The notes beneath the pieces were generated by a model. That model was given only the letters and a program-made list of their open reading frames with translations. It did not search any database and was not told the origin of the DNA. A program made the position numbers and the translations under genes. Of a stretch of 64,000 nucleotides of DNA, positions 7,495-15,839 are shown piece after piece (within the stretch, counting starts at the first letter, position 1; every line of letters begins with the position of its first letter). This DNA is from Salipiger thiooxidans (GTDB lineage: Bacteria; Pseudomonadota; Alphaproteobacteria; Rhodobacterales; Rhodobacteraceae): positions 370,707 to 434,706 of the forward strand of contig NZ_FNAV01000003.1 in assembly GCF_900102075.1 (NCBI RefSeq). The letters are read 5' to 3'.

Positions 7495-8325
7495 TCAGGC
7501 CTCGAGCCGCGCCGATTCCCAGGCGAGGATGGCGCGCTTGACGGGCAGGCCCCAGTGATAGCCACCGAGCCCGCCTGACTTGCGCAGCGCCCGGTGGCAG
7601 GGGATGAGCAGCGACACCGGGTTGCGCCCCACCGCGGTGCCGACCGCGCGGACCGCCCTGGGGTGGCCGACCGCGTGGGCGATCTCGGAATAGGTGGTGA
7701 CGTGGCCCGAGGGGATGTGCATCAGCGCCTCCCACACCTTGATCTGGAACGGCGCGCCGATCAGGAACAGCGGCACCTCGCCCTCGGTCCGGCCGAAGGC
7801 GCGGGCCACCCACTCCTCGAGCGCGTCCGGGTCCTCGATGTACTCCGCACCGGGCCAGCGGCTGCAGAGATCCTCCATCGCCGCCGCCTCGCCGGTTTCC
7901 GAGGTGAAGGCCACGCCGCAGATGCCGCGGTCGGTCGCCATCACCAGCGCCGGGCCGAAGGGGCTGTCGAAGCGGCCCCAGCGGATCACCAGCCCCTCGC
8001 CGCCGCGGGCGTAGTCGCCGGGGCTCATCGCCTCCCAGCGCAGGAACAGGTCGTGCAGCCGCCCGCCGCCCGAGAGCCCGGTGGCAAGCGCCGTGTCGAG
8101 CGTGGTGAAGCGCTCGCCCAGCAGCGCCTTGGCGTGGCCCAGCGTCAGGTACTGCTGCAGCCGCTTGGGCGAGACCCCGGCCCACCGCGAAAACACGCGC
8201 TGGAAATGCGCCGGGCTCATGCCCATCCCGGCGGCCAGATCCTCGAGCGTCGCGGCCGGACCCTTGGCGTCCACCAGCTCGATGGCGCGTCGCATGACCT
8301 CGTAGTGATATCCGCCTTCGTCCAT
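7495..8325 (-). CDS. AraC-type HTH / methylated-DNA-[protein]-cysteine methyltransferase fusion
   Basis: A 276-residue fusion of an AraC-family HTH (about residues 10-105) and an O6-alkylguanine-DNA alkyltransferase domain (about 115-270). The acceptor Cys243 sits in the motif IPCHR. Compared with E. coli Ada it lacks the N-terminal zinc/phosphotriester domain that senses damage, so it is not a complete Ada. The ATG at 8325 follows GGAGGG by 7 nt; an upstream in-frame ATG at 8373 is less likely. It is divergent from nth, another base-repair gene, with 129 nt between them. A separate adaA-ogt pair occurs at 38.6-39.6 kb. Confidence 0.88.
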   Translation of the reverse strand: MDEGGYHYEVMRRAIELVDAKGPAATLEDLAAGMGMSPAHFQRVFSRWAGVSPKRLQQYLTLGHAKALLGERFTTLDTALATGLSGGGRLHDLFLRWEAMSPGDYARGGEGLVIRWGRFDSPFGPALVMATDRGICGVAFTSETGEAAAMEDLCSRWPGAEYIEDPDALEEWVARAFGRTEGEVPLFLIGAPFQIKVWEALMHIPSGHVTTYSEIAHAVGHPRAVRAVGTAVGRNPVSLLIPCHRALRKSGGLGGYHWGLPVKRAILAWESARLEA

Positions 8326-8454
8326 GGCCTTGCCCTCCGACTTGCTCCATGCGCGCGCCGCCACTGCGGCCATCCACCTCTTTTTCTAGACAATTCGTCC
8401 CGTGGAGCGACCCGAATATTGCGCATCCCGGTGCGCTCGGGCATCAATCGCGGG

Positions 8455-9099
8455 ATGGCCAAGCAGCTCGATTATCATACCATGCGGGAAATCTTCACCC
8501 GCTTCCGCGAGTCGGAGCCCGAGCCCAAGGGCGAGCTCGAGCATGTGAACGCCTATACGCTGGTCGTCGCCGTCGCCCTGTCGGCGCAGGCCACCGACGC
8601 GGGCGTCAACAAGGCCACCCGCAAGCTGTTCCAGATCGCCGACACGCCGCAGAAGATGCTCGATCTCGGCGAAGAGGGCGTGATCGAACACATCAAGACC
8701 ATCGGTCTCTACCGCAACAAGGCCAAGAACGTCATCAAGCTGTCGAAGATCCTCGTCGAGGAGTACAACGGCACGGTTCCCTGTTCCCGCGCGGCGCTCG
8801 AGAGCCTGCCCGGGGTCGGGCGCAAGACGGCGAACGTGGTCCTGAACATGTGGTGGCACTACCCGGCGCAGGCGGTGGACACCCACATCTTCCGCGTCGG
8901 CAACCGCACGGGCATCTGCCCGGGCAAGGACGTGGTGGCGGTCGAGCGCGCCATCGAAGACAATATTCCAGTTGATTTTCAACAGCACGCCCACCACTGG
9001 CTGATCCTGCACGGGCGCTATACCTGCGTCGCGCGCAAGCCGAAGTGCAATGCGTGCCTCATTCGTGACCTTTGTGATTTCGAGGACAAGACACCATGA
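8455..9099 (+). CDS. nth: Endonuclease III (DNA glycosylase/AP lyase)
   Basis: A 214-residue iron-sulfur DNA glycosylase that removes oxidised pyrimidines and cuts the AP site by beta-elimination. The helix-hairpin-helix LPGVGRKTA carries the catalytic Lys124 and the motif VDTHIFRV carries the catalytic Asp142. The [4Fe-4S] ligands Cys191-X6-Cys198-X2-Cys201-X5-Cys207 are all present. Length matches E. coli Nth (211). The stop overlaps the next gene by 4 nt (ATGA). The same frame is open further upstream, antisense to the previous gene, but that part is not coding. Confidence 0.96.
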   Translation: MAKQLDYHTMREIFTRFRESEPEPKGELEHVNAYTLVVAVALSAQATDAGVNKATRKLFQIADTPQKMLDLGEEGVIEHIKTIGLYRNKAKNVIKLSKILVEEYNGTVPCSRAALESLPGVGRKTANVVLNMWWHYPAQAVDTHIFRVGNRTGICPGKDVVAVERAIEDNIPVDFQQHAHHWLILHGRYTCVARKPKCNACLIRDLCDFEDKTP

Positions 9100-10109
9100 C
9101 GCTTACTCCCCAGCATCCGACCAAGAAGTACCAGGTCGTCGGCATCGGTAACGCCATCGTCGACGTGCTGACCCGCGCCGACGACAGCTTTCTGGAGCAC
9201 ATGGGCATCGAGAAGGGCATCATGCAGCTGGTCGAGCGCGAGCGCGCCGAGCAGCTCTACGGCGCCATGGAGAGCCGCGTTCAGGCCCCCGGCGGGTCGG
9301 TCGCCAACACCCTCGCGGGGCTCGGCAACCTCGGGCTGCGCACCGGCTTCATCGGCCGTGTGCACGATGACGCGCTGGGCCGCTTCTACGCCGACGCGAT
9401 GGAGAAAGACGGCTCGGATTTCGTCAACGCGCCGGTGCCGGGGGGCGAGCTGCCGACCTCGCGCTCGATGATCTTCGTTTCGCCCGACGGCGAGCGCTCG
9501 ATGAACACCTACCTCGGGATCTCCTCCGAGCTCGGGCCCGAGGACGTCTCCGAGGACGTGTCGGCTCAGGCCGAGATCATTTTCCTCGAGGGCTATCTCT
9601 TCGACAAGCCCAAGGGCAAGGAAGCCTTCCTGCGCGCCGCCCGCACTTGCCGCGCCGCCGGCGGCATGGCCGGCATCGCGATCTCGGACCCGTTCTGCGT
9701 CGAGCGTCATCGCGACGACTTCCTGCGTCTCATCGCCAACGAGATGGACTACGTGATCGGCAACGAGGCCGAGATCCGCTCGCTCTACCAGGACGACCAC
9801 CTCGACAAGGACCTCGCCCGCGTTGCCGAGGTCTGCCCGCTGGTGGTCTGCACCCGCTCGGGCGACGGCGTGACCATCGTCCGGGGGGGCGAGCGCATCG
9901 ACATCCCGGTGACCAAGGTCGTGCCCGTGGATGCCACCGGTGCCGGCGACCAGTTCGCCGCGGGCTTCCTCTACGGTCTCGCCACCGGCGCCGACATGGA
10001 GACCGCGGGCCGCATGGGCACCGTCGCCGCCTCCGAGGTCATCGCGCACATGGGGCCGCGCCCCGAGGCCGACCTCAAGGCGCTGTTCCGCCGGGCCGGG
10101 CTGCTCTGA
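9096..10109 (+). CDS. PfkB-family sugar/adenosine kinase
   Basis: A 337-residue ribokinase-fold kinase. The N-terminal PfkB pattern (GIGNAIVDVLTRADD, then PGGSVANTLAGLGNLG) and the C-terminal anion-hole/catalytic motif DATGAGDQFAAGFLYGL are intact. Close relatives in Rhodobacterales are labelled adenosine kinase, but the true acceptor cannot be read from sequence. It overlaps nth by 4 nt and is therefore co-translated with it, an arrangement that looks positional rather than functional. Confidence 0.88.
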   Translation: MTLTPQHPTKKYQVVGIGNAIVDVLTRADDSFLEHMGIEKGIMQLVERERAEQLYGAMESRVQAPGGSVANTLAGLGNLGLRTGFIGRVHDDALGRFYADAMEKDGSDFVNAPVPGGELPTSRSMIFVSPDGERSMNTYLGISSELGPEDVSEDVSAQAEIIFLEGYLFDKPKGKEAFLRAARTCRAAGGMAGIAISDPFCVERHRDDFLRLIANEMDYVIGNEAEIRSLYQDDHLDKDLARVAEVCPLVVCTRSGDGVTIVRGGERIDIPVTKVVPVDATGAGDQFAAGFLYGLATGADMETAGRMGTVAASEVIAHMGPRPEADLKALFRRAGLL

Positions 10110-10171
10110 CCGGAGAATTTACGCTGGGTTCACGTTAAGAGGCTTCGTAGAGACAACCTTAGAGTGTAATT

Positions 10172-10209
10172 TCGCTTCATTGGACACTGATATTGCCCCA
10201 TTGAAGCGA
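10172..10209. repeat. Long inverted repeat directly upstream of the subtilase start
   Basis: TCGCTTCA and TGAAGCGA form a perfect 8-bp pair around a 22-nt spacer, and inward pairing continues (TGG with CCA) after one mismatch. The right arm ends 8 nt before the ATG and touches the purine-rich ribosome site GCGAGAGAG. It could be an operator or an RNA hairpin that hides the ribosome site. Confidence 0.45.
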
Positions 10210-10217
10210 GAGAGCCC

Positions 10218-11444
10218 ATGTTTGTCATTCTACGTGACGAGAATGCACCCTTCCGCAGCCGAGCCCCGCGCCCGGCTGCGCCCACCGGCCTTCCGGGGTT
10301 CGGTCCGGGGGCCCTGGAAAGTCCGATGATCGCGGCGGTGCCCCCGTCGCCCAAGCTCGAGACCGCGGATCTCACAGCTGCCGACATGCGCGACGTGGCC
10401 CATGACCCCTCAGTCGCCGCGGTGGCACGCGCCATGCCGACCAAGCTGATCGAACCGGAACCGCTCGACGACGTGCGGGCCGAGGACGCCGAGCCTGCGT
10501 GGGGCGTGGCCGCGGTCGGCGCGCTCGACGCGCCATTCACCGGGGCGGGGGTCAGGGTCGCGGTGCTCGACACCGGCATCGACACCGACCACCCGGCCTT
10601 CGCGGGCGTCAATCTCGTGACCCGCGACTTCGCGGGCTCGGGCATCGAGGACGCCAATGGCCACGGTACCCATTGCGCCGGCACCATCTTCGGGCGCGAC
10701 GTGGACGGCACCCGCATCGGCGTGGCGCGCGGGGTCACCGATGTGCTGATCGGCAAGGTGCTGGGCGACGATGGCAGCGGCTCGTCCGAGATGCTCTTCG
10801 ACGCGATCAAGTGGGCCTCGGACCAGCAGGCGCAGGTGGTCTCGATGTCGCTGGGTTTCGATTTTCCGGGACTGGTCGAGCAGCTGATCGGAGAGGGCTG
10901 GCCGGATCTGCTGGCGGCCTCGGTGGCGCTCGAGGGCTACCGGATGAACCTGCGCATGTTCGACGCGCTGATGGACATGCTGCGGGCGCAGGCGCCGTTC
11001 TCGGGCGGCACCGTGGTCTGCGCCGCCGCCGGCAACGAGAGCCGCCGCAACATCGACCCGGGCTTCGAGGTCTCGGCCTCGGTCCCCGCTGCCGCCTTCG
11101 GGGTGGTCTCGGTGGGGGCGCTGGGGCAGGGCGACGCCGGGCTCGGCATCGCGGCCTTTTCCAACACCAACCCCACGGTCTCGGCGCCGGGCGTCAATGT
11201 CATCTCGGCGGCGACCGGTGGCGGGTTGCGGGCGCTGAACGGCACCTCGATGGCCTGTCCCCACACCGCCGGCATCGCGGCGCTCTGGTGGGAGGCGCAG
11301 CGCGCCTCGGGCAGCCCCGCGAATGCAGAGGCGGTGCGGGCGCGGCTGCTCGCCACCTGCACCACCGCGGGGCTCGACCCGGCCACCGACGCGCTCGACC
11401 GCGGGCAGGGGCTGGTGCAGGCACCGCGGGCGGCGGTGGGCTAG
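10218..11444 (+). CDS. S8 family serine peptidase (subtilase) without signal peptide
   Basis: A 408-residue subtilisin-fold protease. The catalytic triad is complete: Asp118 (VAVLDTGIDTDHP), His149 (NGHGTHCAG) and Ser344 (NGTSMACPHTAG); the oxyanion Asn273 is in CAAAGNESRR. The first ~95 residues are Pro/Ala-rich with no hydrophobic signal segment, so it is probably cytoplasmic or exported by an unusual route. An inhibitory propeptide could lie in residues 40-95. It stands alone, 108 nt after the kinase gene, behind an inverted repeat at its start codon, and converges on polA. Confidence 0.9.
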   Translation: MFVILRDENAPFRSRAPRPAAPTGLPGFGPGALESPMIAAVPPSPKLETADLTAADMRDVAHDPSVAAVARAMPTKLIEPEPLDDVRAEDAEPAWGVAAVGALDAPFTGAGVRVAVLDTGIDTDHPAFAGVNLVTRDFAGSGIEDANGHGTHCAGTIFGRDVDGTRIGVARGVTDVLIGKVLGDDGSGSSEMLFDAIKWASDQQAQVVSMSLGFDFPGLVEQLIGEGWPDLLAASVALEGYRMNLRMFDALMDMLRAQAPFSGGTVVCAAAGNESRRNIDPGFEVSASVPAAAFGVVSVGALGQGDAGLGIAAFSNTNPTVSAPGVNVISAATGGGLRALNGTSMACPHTAGIAALWWEAQRASGSPANAEAVRARLLATCTTAGLDPATDALDRGQGLVQAPRAAVG

Positions 11445-11475
11445 GGCACCCAGTTGGATTGAGAGATGCGTTGCC

Positions 11476-14283
11476 TCAGTGCGCCTCGGCCCAGCTCTTG
11501 CCGCGTCCGGCGTCCACGACCAGTGGCACGTCGAGCTTGACCACCGGCTCGGCGGCGCCCTCCATGACCGAGCGGGCCGCGGCGATCAGGTCGTCCTCGG
11601 CGCCCTGATCGACCTCGAAGATCAGTTCGTCGTGCACCTGCAGCAGCATCTTCGCGGGGATCTCGGCAATGGCGCCGGGCATCCTCACCATGGCGCGCCG
11701 GATGATGTCCGCCGCCGTGCCCTGGATCGGCGCGTTGATCGCGGCGCGCTTGGCAAAGCCCGCGCGCGGGCCGCTGGCCGAGATCTCGGGCGTGTGGATG
11801 ATGCGCCCGAACAGGGTCTCGACCCGCTTGTGTTCCTTCGCGAAGGCCACGGTCTCGTCCATGTAGGTCTTGATGCCGGGGAAACGTTCGAAATAGCGGT
11901 CGATGAAGGCCTGCGCCTCGCCGCGCGGGATGCGCAGGTTGCGGGCGAGGCCGAAGCCCGAGATGCCGTAGATGACGCCGAAGTTGATGGCCTTGGCCTG
12001 ACGCCGGATCTCGGGCGTCATTTCCTCCATCGGCACGTTGAACATCTCGGAGGCGGTCATCGCGTGGATGTCCTGCCCCTCGCGGAAGGCCTCCTTCAGT
12101 GCGTCGATGCCCGCCATGTGGGCGAGGATGCGCAGCTCGATCTGGCTGTAGTCGAGCGAGACGATGGTCTTGCCCTCGGGCGCGACGAAGGCCTCGCGGA
12201 TGCGCCGCCCTTCCTCGGAGCGCACCGGGATGTTCTGCAGGTTGGGGTCGGTCGAGGCCAGGCGGCCGGTGTTGGCGCCCGCGATCACGTAGGAGGTGTG
12301 GACGCGGCCGGTCTCCTTGTTGATGTGCTCCTGCAGGGCGTCGGTGTAGGTCGACTTGAGCTTGGAGAGCTGGCGCCAGTCCAGCACTCGCGCCGGCAGC
12401 TCGTGCTCGGTCGCGAGATCCTCGAGCACGTCGGCGCCGGTGGCATAGGCGCCGGTCTTGCCCTTCTTGCCGCCCTCGAGCCCCATCTTGTCGAAGAGGA
12501 TCTCGCCCAGCTGCTTGGGAGAGCCGACGTTGAAGCTCTCGCCCGCGAGATCGTGGATCTCGGCCTCGAGCTGCGCCATCTTCTGGCTGAAGGCGTTCGA
12601 CATGCGCGAGAGCGTGTCGCGGTCGACCTGCACGCCGGTCATCTCCATCTCGGCCAGCACCGGGACCAGCGGGCGCTCGAGCCCCTCGTAGACCCGGGTG
12701 ACGTGGACCTGGTGCAGCTGTGGCTTGAAGATCGTCCAGAGACGCAGGGTGATGTCGGCGTCCTCGGCGGCGTATTTCACCGCGTCCTCGACCGGCACGC
12801 GGTCGAAGGTGATCTGGTTCTTGCCCGAGCCCAGCAGCGACTTGATCGGGATCGGCGTGTGCGAGAGGTAGCGCTCGGAGAGCGTGTCCATGCCGTGCCC
12901 GTGCAACCCGCCGTGCATGGCGTAGGACATCAGCATGGTGTCGTCGATGGGGGTGATGCCGATGCCGTAGCGGGCAAAGATCTTGGCATCGTATTTCATG
13001 TTCTGCCCGATCTTCATCACCGCTGGATCCTCGAGCAGCGGTTTCAGAAGGTCGAGCGCGTCCTGCATCGGCATCTGCCCCTCGGCCAGCTCGTCGCTGC
13101 CGAAGAGATCGTCGGTGGCGACGGCGCGGTGGGCGAGCGGGATGTAGCAGGCCTTGCCGGGGGTGATGCAGAGCGAGATGCCGACGAGATCGCAGGCCAT
13201 CTCGTTGAGCCCCGTGGTCTCGGTGTCGACGGCCACCCAGCCGCGCTGCTGCGCCTCGGCGATCCACGGCGCGAGCTCTTCGGCGGTCTTGACCCAAGCG
13301 TAGCCGGCGGGGTCGATGGCTGGCATCTCGGGCGCGGCACCGGCCTCGGCACCCGCGGCGGCGGGCGCTGCCTCGGGGAGGACGGGGGCGTCCTTGCCGA
13401 ACTTGTCGGCGACGCGCTTGGTGAGGGTGCGGAACTCCATCTCGGTGAGGAAGCCCAGCAGCACCTCGGGATCCGGGTCGCGGACCTCGAGATCGTCGAG
13501 GCTGAAGTCGAGCGGGGTCTCGCAGTCGAGCTGCACGAGGCGCTTCGACAGCTCGATCTGCTCGCGCTTCTCGATCAGGGTCTGGCGGCGCTTGGGCTGC
13601 TTGATCTCCCCGGCGCGGTCGAGGAGCTCTTCGAGCGAGCCGAAGTCGTTGATCAGCAGCGCCGCGGTCTTGATGCCGATGCCCGGGGCGCCGGGCACGT
13701 TGTCGACCGAATCCCCGGCCAGCGCCTGCACGTCGACGACCCGCTCGGGGAAGACGCCGAATTTCTCGAAGACGCCGTCGCGGTCGATGCGCTTGTTCTT
13801 CATGGCGTCGAGCATCTCGACCCCGTCGCCGACCAGCTGCATCAGGTCCTTGTCGGAGGAGATGATCGTCACCCGCCCGCCGGCTTCGCGCGCCTGGCAG
13901 GTGAGGGTGGCGATGATGTCGTCGGCCTCGTAGCCCTCGAGTTCCTTGCAGGCGATGTTGAAGGCCAGGGTGGCGGTCCGGGTCAGCGGGATCTGCGGGC
14001 GCAGGTCCTCGGGCATGGCCTCGCGGTTGGCCTTGTAGAGGTCGTAGAGATCATTGCGGAAGGTGTGGCTGCCCTTGTCGAAGATCACCGCGACATGGGT
14101 CGGCGCGTCGGGGCCGGAGCTGTCCTCGACGTATTTCTGCAGCATGTTGCAGAAGCCGGACACTGCGCCGATGGGCAGCCCGTCCGACTTGCGGGTGAGC
14201 GGCGGCAGCGCGTGATAGGCGCGGAAGATGAAGGCCGATCCGTCGATCAGGTGCAGGTGGCAGCCCTTGCCGAACTGGGTCAT
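11476..14283 (-). CDS. polA: DNA polymerase I
   Basis: A 935-residue polymerase for Okazaki-fragment maturation and repair. Three domains are present in order: 5'-3' flap nuclease (about 1-300; HLIDGSAFIFRAYHALPP, SSDKDLMQLVGDGVEM), DEDDy 3'-5' exonuclease with its acidic residues (VAVDTETTGLNEMACDLVG, about 340-530), and family-A polymerase (DYSQIELRILAH, RQAKAINFGVIYGISGFGLA, QVHDELIFEVD). Both nuclease domains look catalytically intact, unlike the degenerate proofreading domains of some family-A enzymes. The ATG at 14283 follows GGGAG by 8 nt and gives the normal N-terminus. A 1389-codon open frame on the other strand across this gene is a codon-bias artefact. Confidence 0.97.
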   Translation of the reverse strand: MTQFGKGCHLHLIDGSAFIFRAYHALPPLTRKSDGLPIGAVSGFCNMLQKYVEDSSGPDAPTHVAVIFDKGSHTFRNDLYDLYKANREAMPEDLRPQIPLTRTATLAFNIACKELEGYEADDIIATLTCQAREAGGRVTIISSDKDLMQLVGDGVEMLDAMKNKRIDRDGVFEKFGVFPERVVDVQALAGDSVDNVPGAPGIGIKTAALLINDFGSLEELLDRAGEIKQPKRRQTLIEKREQIELSKRLVQLDCETPLDFSLDDLEVRDPDPEVLLGFLTEMEFRTLTKRVADKFGKDAPVLPEAAPAAAGAEAGAAPEMPAIDPAGYAWVKTAEELAPWIAEAQQRGWVAVDTETTGLNEMACDLVGISLCITPGKACYIPLAHRAVATDDLFGSDELAEGQMPMQDALDLLKPLLEDPAVMKIGQNMKYDAKIFARYGIGITPIDDTMLMSYAMHGGLHGHGMDTLSERYLSHTPIPIKSLLGSGKNQITFDRVPVEDAVKYAAEDADITLRLWTIFKPQLHQVHVTRVYEGLERPLVPVLAEMEMTGVQVDRDTLSRMSNAFSQKMAQLEAEIHDLAGESFNVGSPKQLGEILFDKMGLEGGKKGKTGAYATGADVLEDLATEHELPARVLDWRQLSKLKSTYTDALQEHINKETGRVHTSYVIAGANTGRLASTDPNLQNIPVRSEEGRRIREAFVAPEGKTIVSLDYSQIELRILAHMAGIDALKEAFREGQDIHAMTASEMFNVPMEEMTPEIRRQAKAINFGVIYGISGFGLARNLRIPRGEAQAFIDRYFERFPGIKTYMDETVAFAKEHKRVETLFGRIIHTPEISASGPRAGFAKRAAINAPIQGTAADIIRRAMVRMPGAIAEIPAKMLLQVHDELIFEVDQGAEDDLIAAARSVMEGAAEPVVKLDVPLVVDAGRGKSWAEAH

Positions 14284-14372
14284 GGTGGCGTCTCCCGGTG
14301 CTGTGCGTTGCGCCATGGTTTGCCACGGGCGGCGCGCGCCTGCCAGAGGGAATGCCCGGCGGAGGGGCCGAA

Positions 14373-14428
14373 GGGGGGCCAGCCCCCCGCGCTTCGCGCT
14401 CCCCCCGGAGTTTACGGGCAAGATGAAG
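14373..14428 (+). repeat. Composite hairpin repeat, copy A
   Basis: A GGGGGGC...GCCCCCC hairpin (14373-14388), a small GCGC-TTC-GCGC hairpin (14389-14399) and the box CGGAGTTTAC followed by GGGCAAGATGAAG (ending 14428). The same three-part architecture recurs at 22461-22523 (reverse) and 36456-36521. It lies between mbfA and polA and is not coding. Confidence 0.65.
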
Positions 14429-14493
14429 GGCGGGGGGCGCGCTTGCGGTGGGCTCTGTGCTTGTGCCGGAAGGCGGGCGGGGGCCTTGGGAGG

Positions 14494-15468
14494 TCAGCCG
14501 CTGCCGATCAGGATGCCCGCGGCCAGCACCAGCGCGCCGCCAAGGACCACCTGCACGGCGGCGCGGAGGAAGGGGGTCTCCATGTATTTCTTCTGGATCC
14601 AGGCGATGGCCCAGAGTTCGAAGAAGACGACGATCCAGGCGATGATGGTCGCGGTCCAGAAATGCGGGATCAGGTAGGGCAGGGCATGGCCGAGCCCGCC
14701 CACCGCCGTCATCACCCCGGAGGCAACGCCGCGCTTGAAGGGCGAGCCGCGGCCCGACAGTTCGCCGTCGTCCGAGGCGGCCTCGGTGAAGCCCATCGAG
14801 ATGCCGGCGCCGACCGAGGCGGCGAGGCCGACGAGGAAGGTGGTGAAGGTGTCCTGCGTGGCGAAGGCGGTCGCGAAGATCGGCGCCAGCGTCGAGACCG
14901 AGCCGTCCATCAGCCCCGCGAGCCCCGGCTGCACCCATGTCAGCACGAACTGGCGGTGGGCGATGCGGTCTTCCTCTTCGCGGGTCTCGTCGTCGAGGTG
15001 GTCGCCGGTCAGCTCTATTGCGCGGCGTTCGTGCGAGGCCTCGGCGGCGGCGAGATCGCCCAGCAGCCGGCGGGTCGACGCGTCGGTGCTGCGCTTGGCG
15101 GCCTCGAGGTAGAAGCGCTCGGCGTCGCGCTCCATGATCTCGGCCTGTTCGCGGATCCGCTCGAGCGAGAGGTTCTTCATCAGCCAGACCGGCCGCCGGG
15201 CGTAGAAGCCGGCCACGTGCTCGCGCCGGATCAGCGGGATCACCGTGCCGAAGCGCATGCTGTGGGCCGAGATCAGTGCCTTGCGGTGGCCGTCTTCCTC
15301 GATGGCCATGTTGTCGAAGATCGCCGCCGAGTCGGGGAAGTCGGGGCGCAGCATCTCGGCGTAGCTGCGGTAGATCCGGGCGTCGTCCTCTTCCGACGAG
15401 ATCGCCAGCGCGAGAATCTCCTGTTCGCTCAGATCCCGGAACTGCCGGCGGTGATTGAAGAAACTCAT
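14494..15468 (-). CDS. mbfA: Membrane-bound ferritin-like iron exporter MbfA (erythrin-VIT1 fusion)
   Basis: A 324-residue fusion of an N-terminal ferritin-like/rubrerythrin domain (about residues 10-165) and a C-terminal VIT1/CCC1-type membrane domain (about 175-324). Iron-ligand carboxylates and His are visible in ISSEEDDARIYRSYAEM, MAIEEDGHRKAL, RDAERFYLEAAK and AEASHERRAIELTGDH. MbfA proteins of Agrobacterium and Bradyrhizobium export iron and protect from iron and peroxide stress. A perfect Irr-type ICE box sits 16 nt before the start codon, just ahead of the ribosome site GAGG, so repression by Irr in low iron is the expected control. It is a single-gene unit. Confidence 0.93.
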   Translation of the reverse strand: MSFFNHRRQFRDLSEQEILALAISSEEDDARIYRSYAEMLRPDFPDSAAIFDNMAIEEDGHRKALISAHSMRFGTVIPLIRREHVAGFYARRPVWLMKNLSLERIREQAEIMERDAERFYLEAAKRSTDASTRRLLGDLAAAEASHERRAIELTGDHLDDETREEEDRIAHRQFVLTWVQPGLAGLMDGSVSTLAPIFATAFATQDTFTTFLVGLAASVGAGISMGFTEAASDDGELSGRGSPFKRGVASGVMTAVGGLGHALPYLIPHFWTATIIAWIVVFFELWAIAWIQKKYMETPFLRAAVQVVLGGALVLAAGILIGSG

Positions 15469-15483
15469 CGCAAACCTCTGTGG

Positions 15484-15498
15484 TTAGAATAATTCTAA
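15484..15498. promoter_or_regulatory. ICE box (Irr operator) of mbfA
   Basis: TTAGAA-TAA-TTCTAA is a perfect 6+6 palindrome and matches the iron control element TTAGAA-N3-TTCTAA bound by Irr in rhizobia and Rhodobacterales. It lies 16-30 nt upstream of the mbfA ATG, a position suited to repression. The Irr gene is not in this window. Confidence 0.8.
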
Positions 15499-15535
15499 AC
15501 TAGAAATTTTCTGGTGGAATGCAATCGGCAAAAAG

Positions 15536-15551
15536 TGAACTGATCGGTTCA
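15536..15551. promoter_or_regulatory. TetR-operator-like repeat 1
   Basis: TGAAC-N6-GTTCA (centre TGATCG); with one more base on each side the arms become GTGAAC/GTTCAC. It is one of three copies between mbfA and the TetR gene. Confidence 0.55.
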
Positions 15552-15588
15552 CTCTTGTGCTTGGCATGATCGCGGGATTTCGCAAAAA

Positions 15589-15604
15589 TGAACCATACAG
15601 TTCA
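15589..15604. promoter_or_regulatory. TetR-operator-like repeat 2
   Basis: TGAAC-N6-GTTCA (centre CATACA), ending 16 nt before the ATG of the small secreted ORF at 15620. It has the same arms as repeat 1. Confidence 0.55.
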
Positions 15605-15619
15605 GTTTGGAATCGCGCC

Positions 15620-15712
15620 ATGAAAGAGATGCTTCTGCTTGCCGCCGCCCTCATGATCCTTGCGCCCCTGCCCGGCGCCGCGCAGGGGATCGAGCTTCCG
15701 CGCCTGACCTGA
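15620..15712 (+). pseudogene. Small secreted Pro-rich ORF, apparently cut short by a pentanucleotide repeat
   Basis: A 30-codon ORF encodes a clear signal peptide (LLLAAALMILAPLPGAAQG) and stops inside a tandem CCTGA repeat (three full copies, 15703-15717, followed by CCTGG). If the array held one copy the frame would continue for 18 further codons as a Pro/Ala-rich tail (TWPAPAPSPAPVPQPAGRP), giving a 48-residue secreted peptide. So the present allele looks truncated by repeat expansion, or the ORF is naturally short. GGAA lies 8 nt before the ATG. It sits between operator-like repeats 2 and 3 and points to the TetR gene. The product's function is unknown. Confidence 0.4.
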
Positions 15713-15797
15713 CCTGACCTGGCCTGCGCCCGCACCGTCGCCCGCGCCCGTCCCGCAGCCGGCAGGGCGGCCCTGAACCGTTGGTGCTTGCCGGAAC

Positions 15798-15813
15798 TGA
15801 ACTGGCCGGTTTA
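15798..15813. promoter_or_regulatory. TetR-operator-like repeat 3
   Basis: TGAAC-N6-GTTTA (centre TGGCCG), 27 nt upstream of the TetR start codon. It shares the arms of repeats 1 and 2 with one base changed, which suits autoregulation. Confidence 0.5.
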
Positions 15814-15839
15814 TGATGGCCGGCATCGGGAGGTCCGGG

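Noticed and set aside
11323..15492. A 1389-codon open frame on the plus strand opposite polA and mbfA
   Set aside because: It is the complementary frame of two well-supported genes in GC-rich DNA; its translation is rich in His, Arg, Val and Gly repeats and matches no family.
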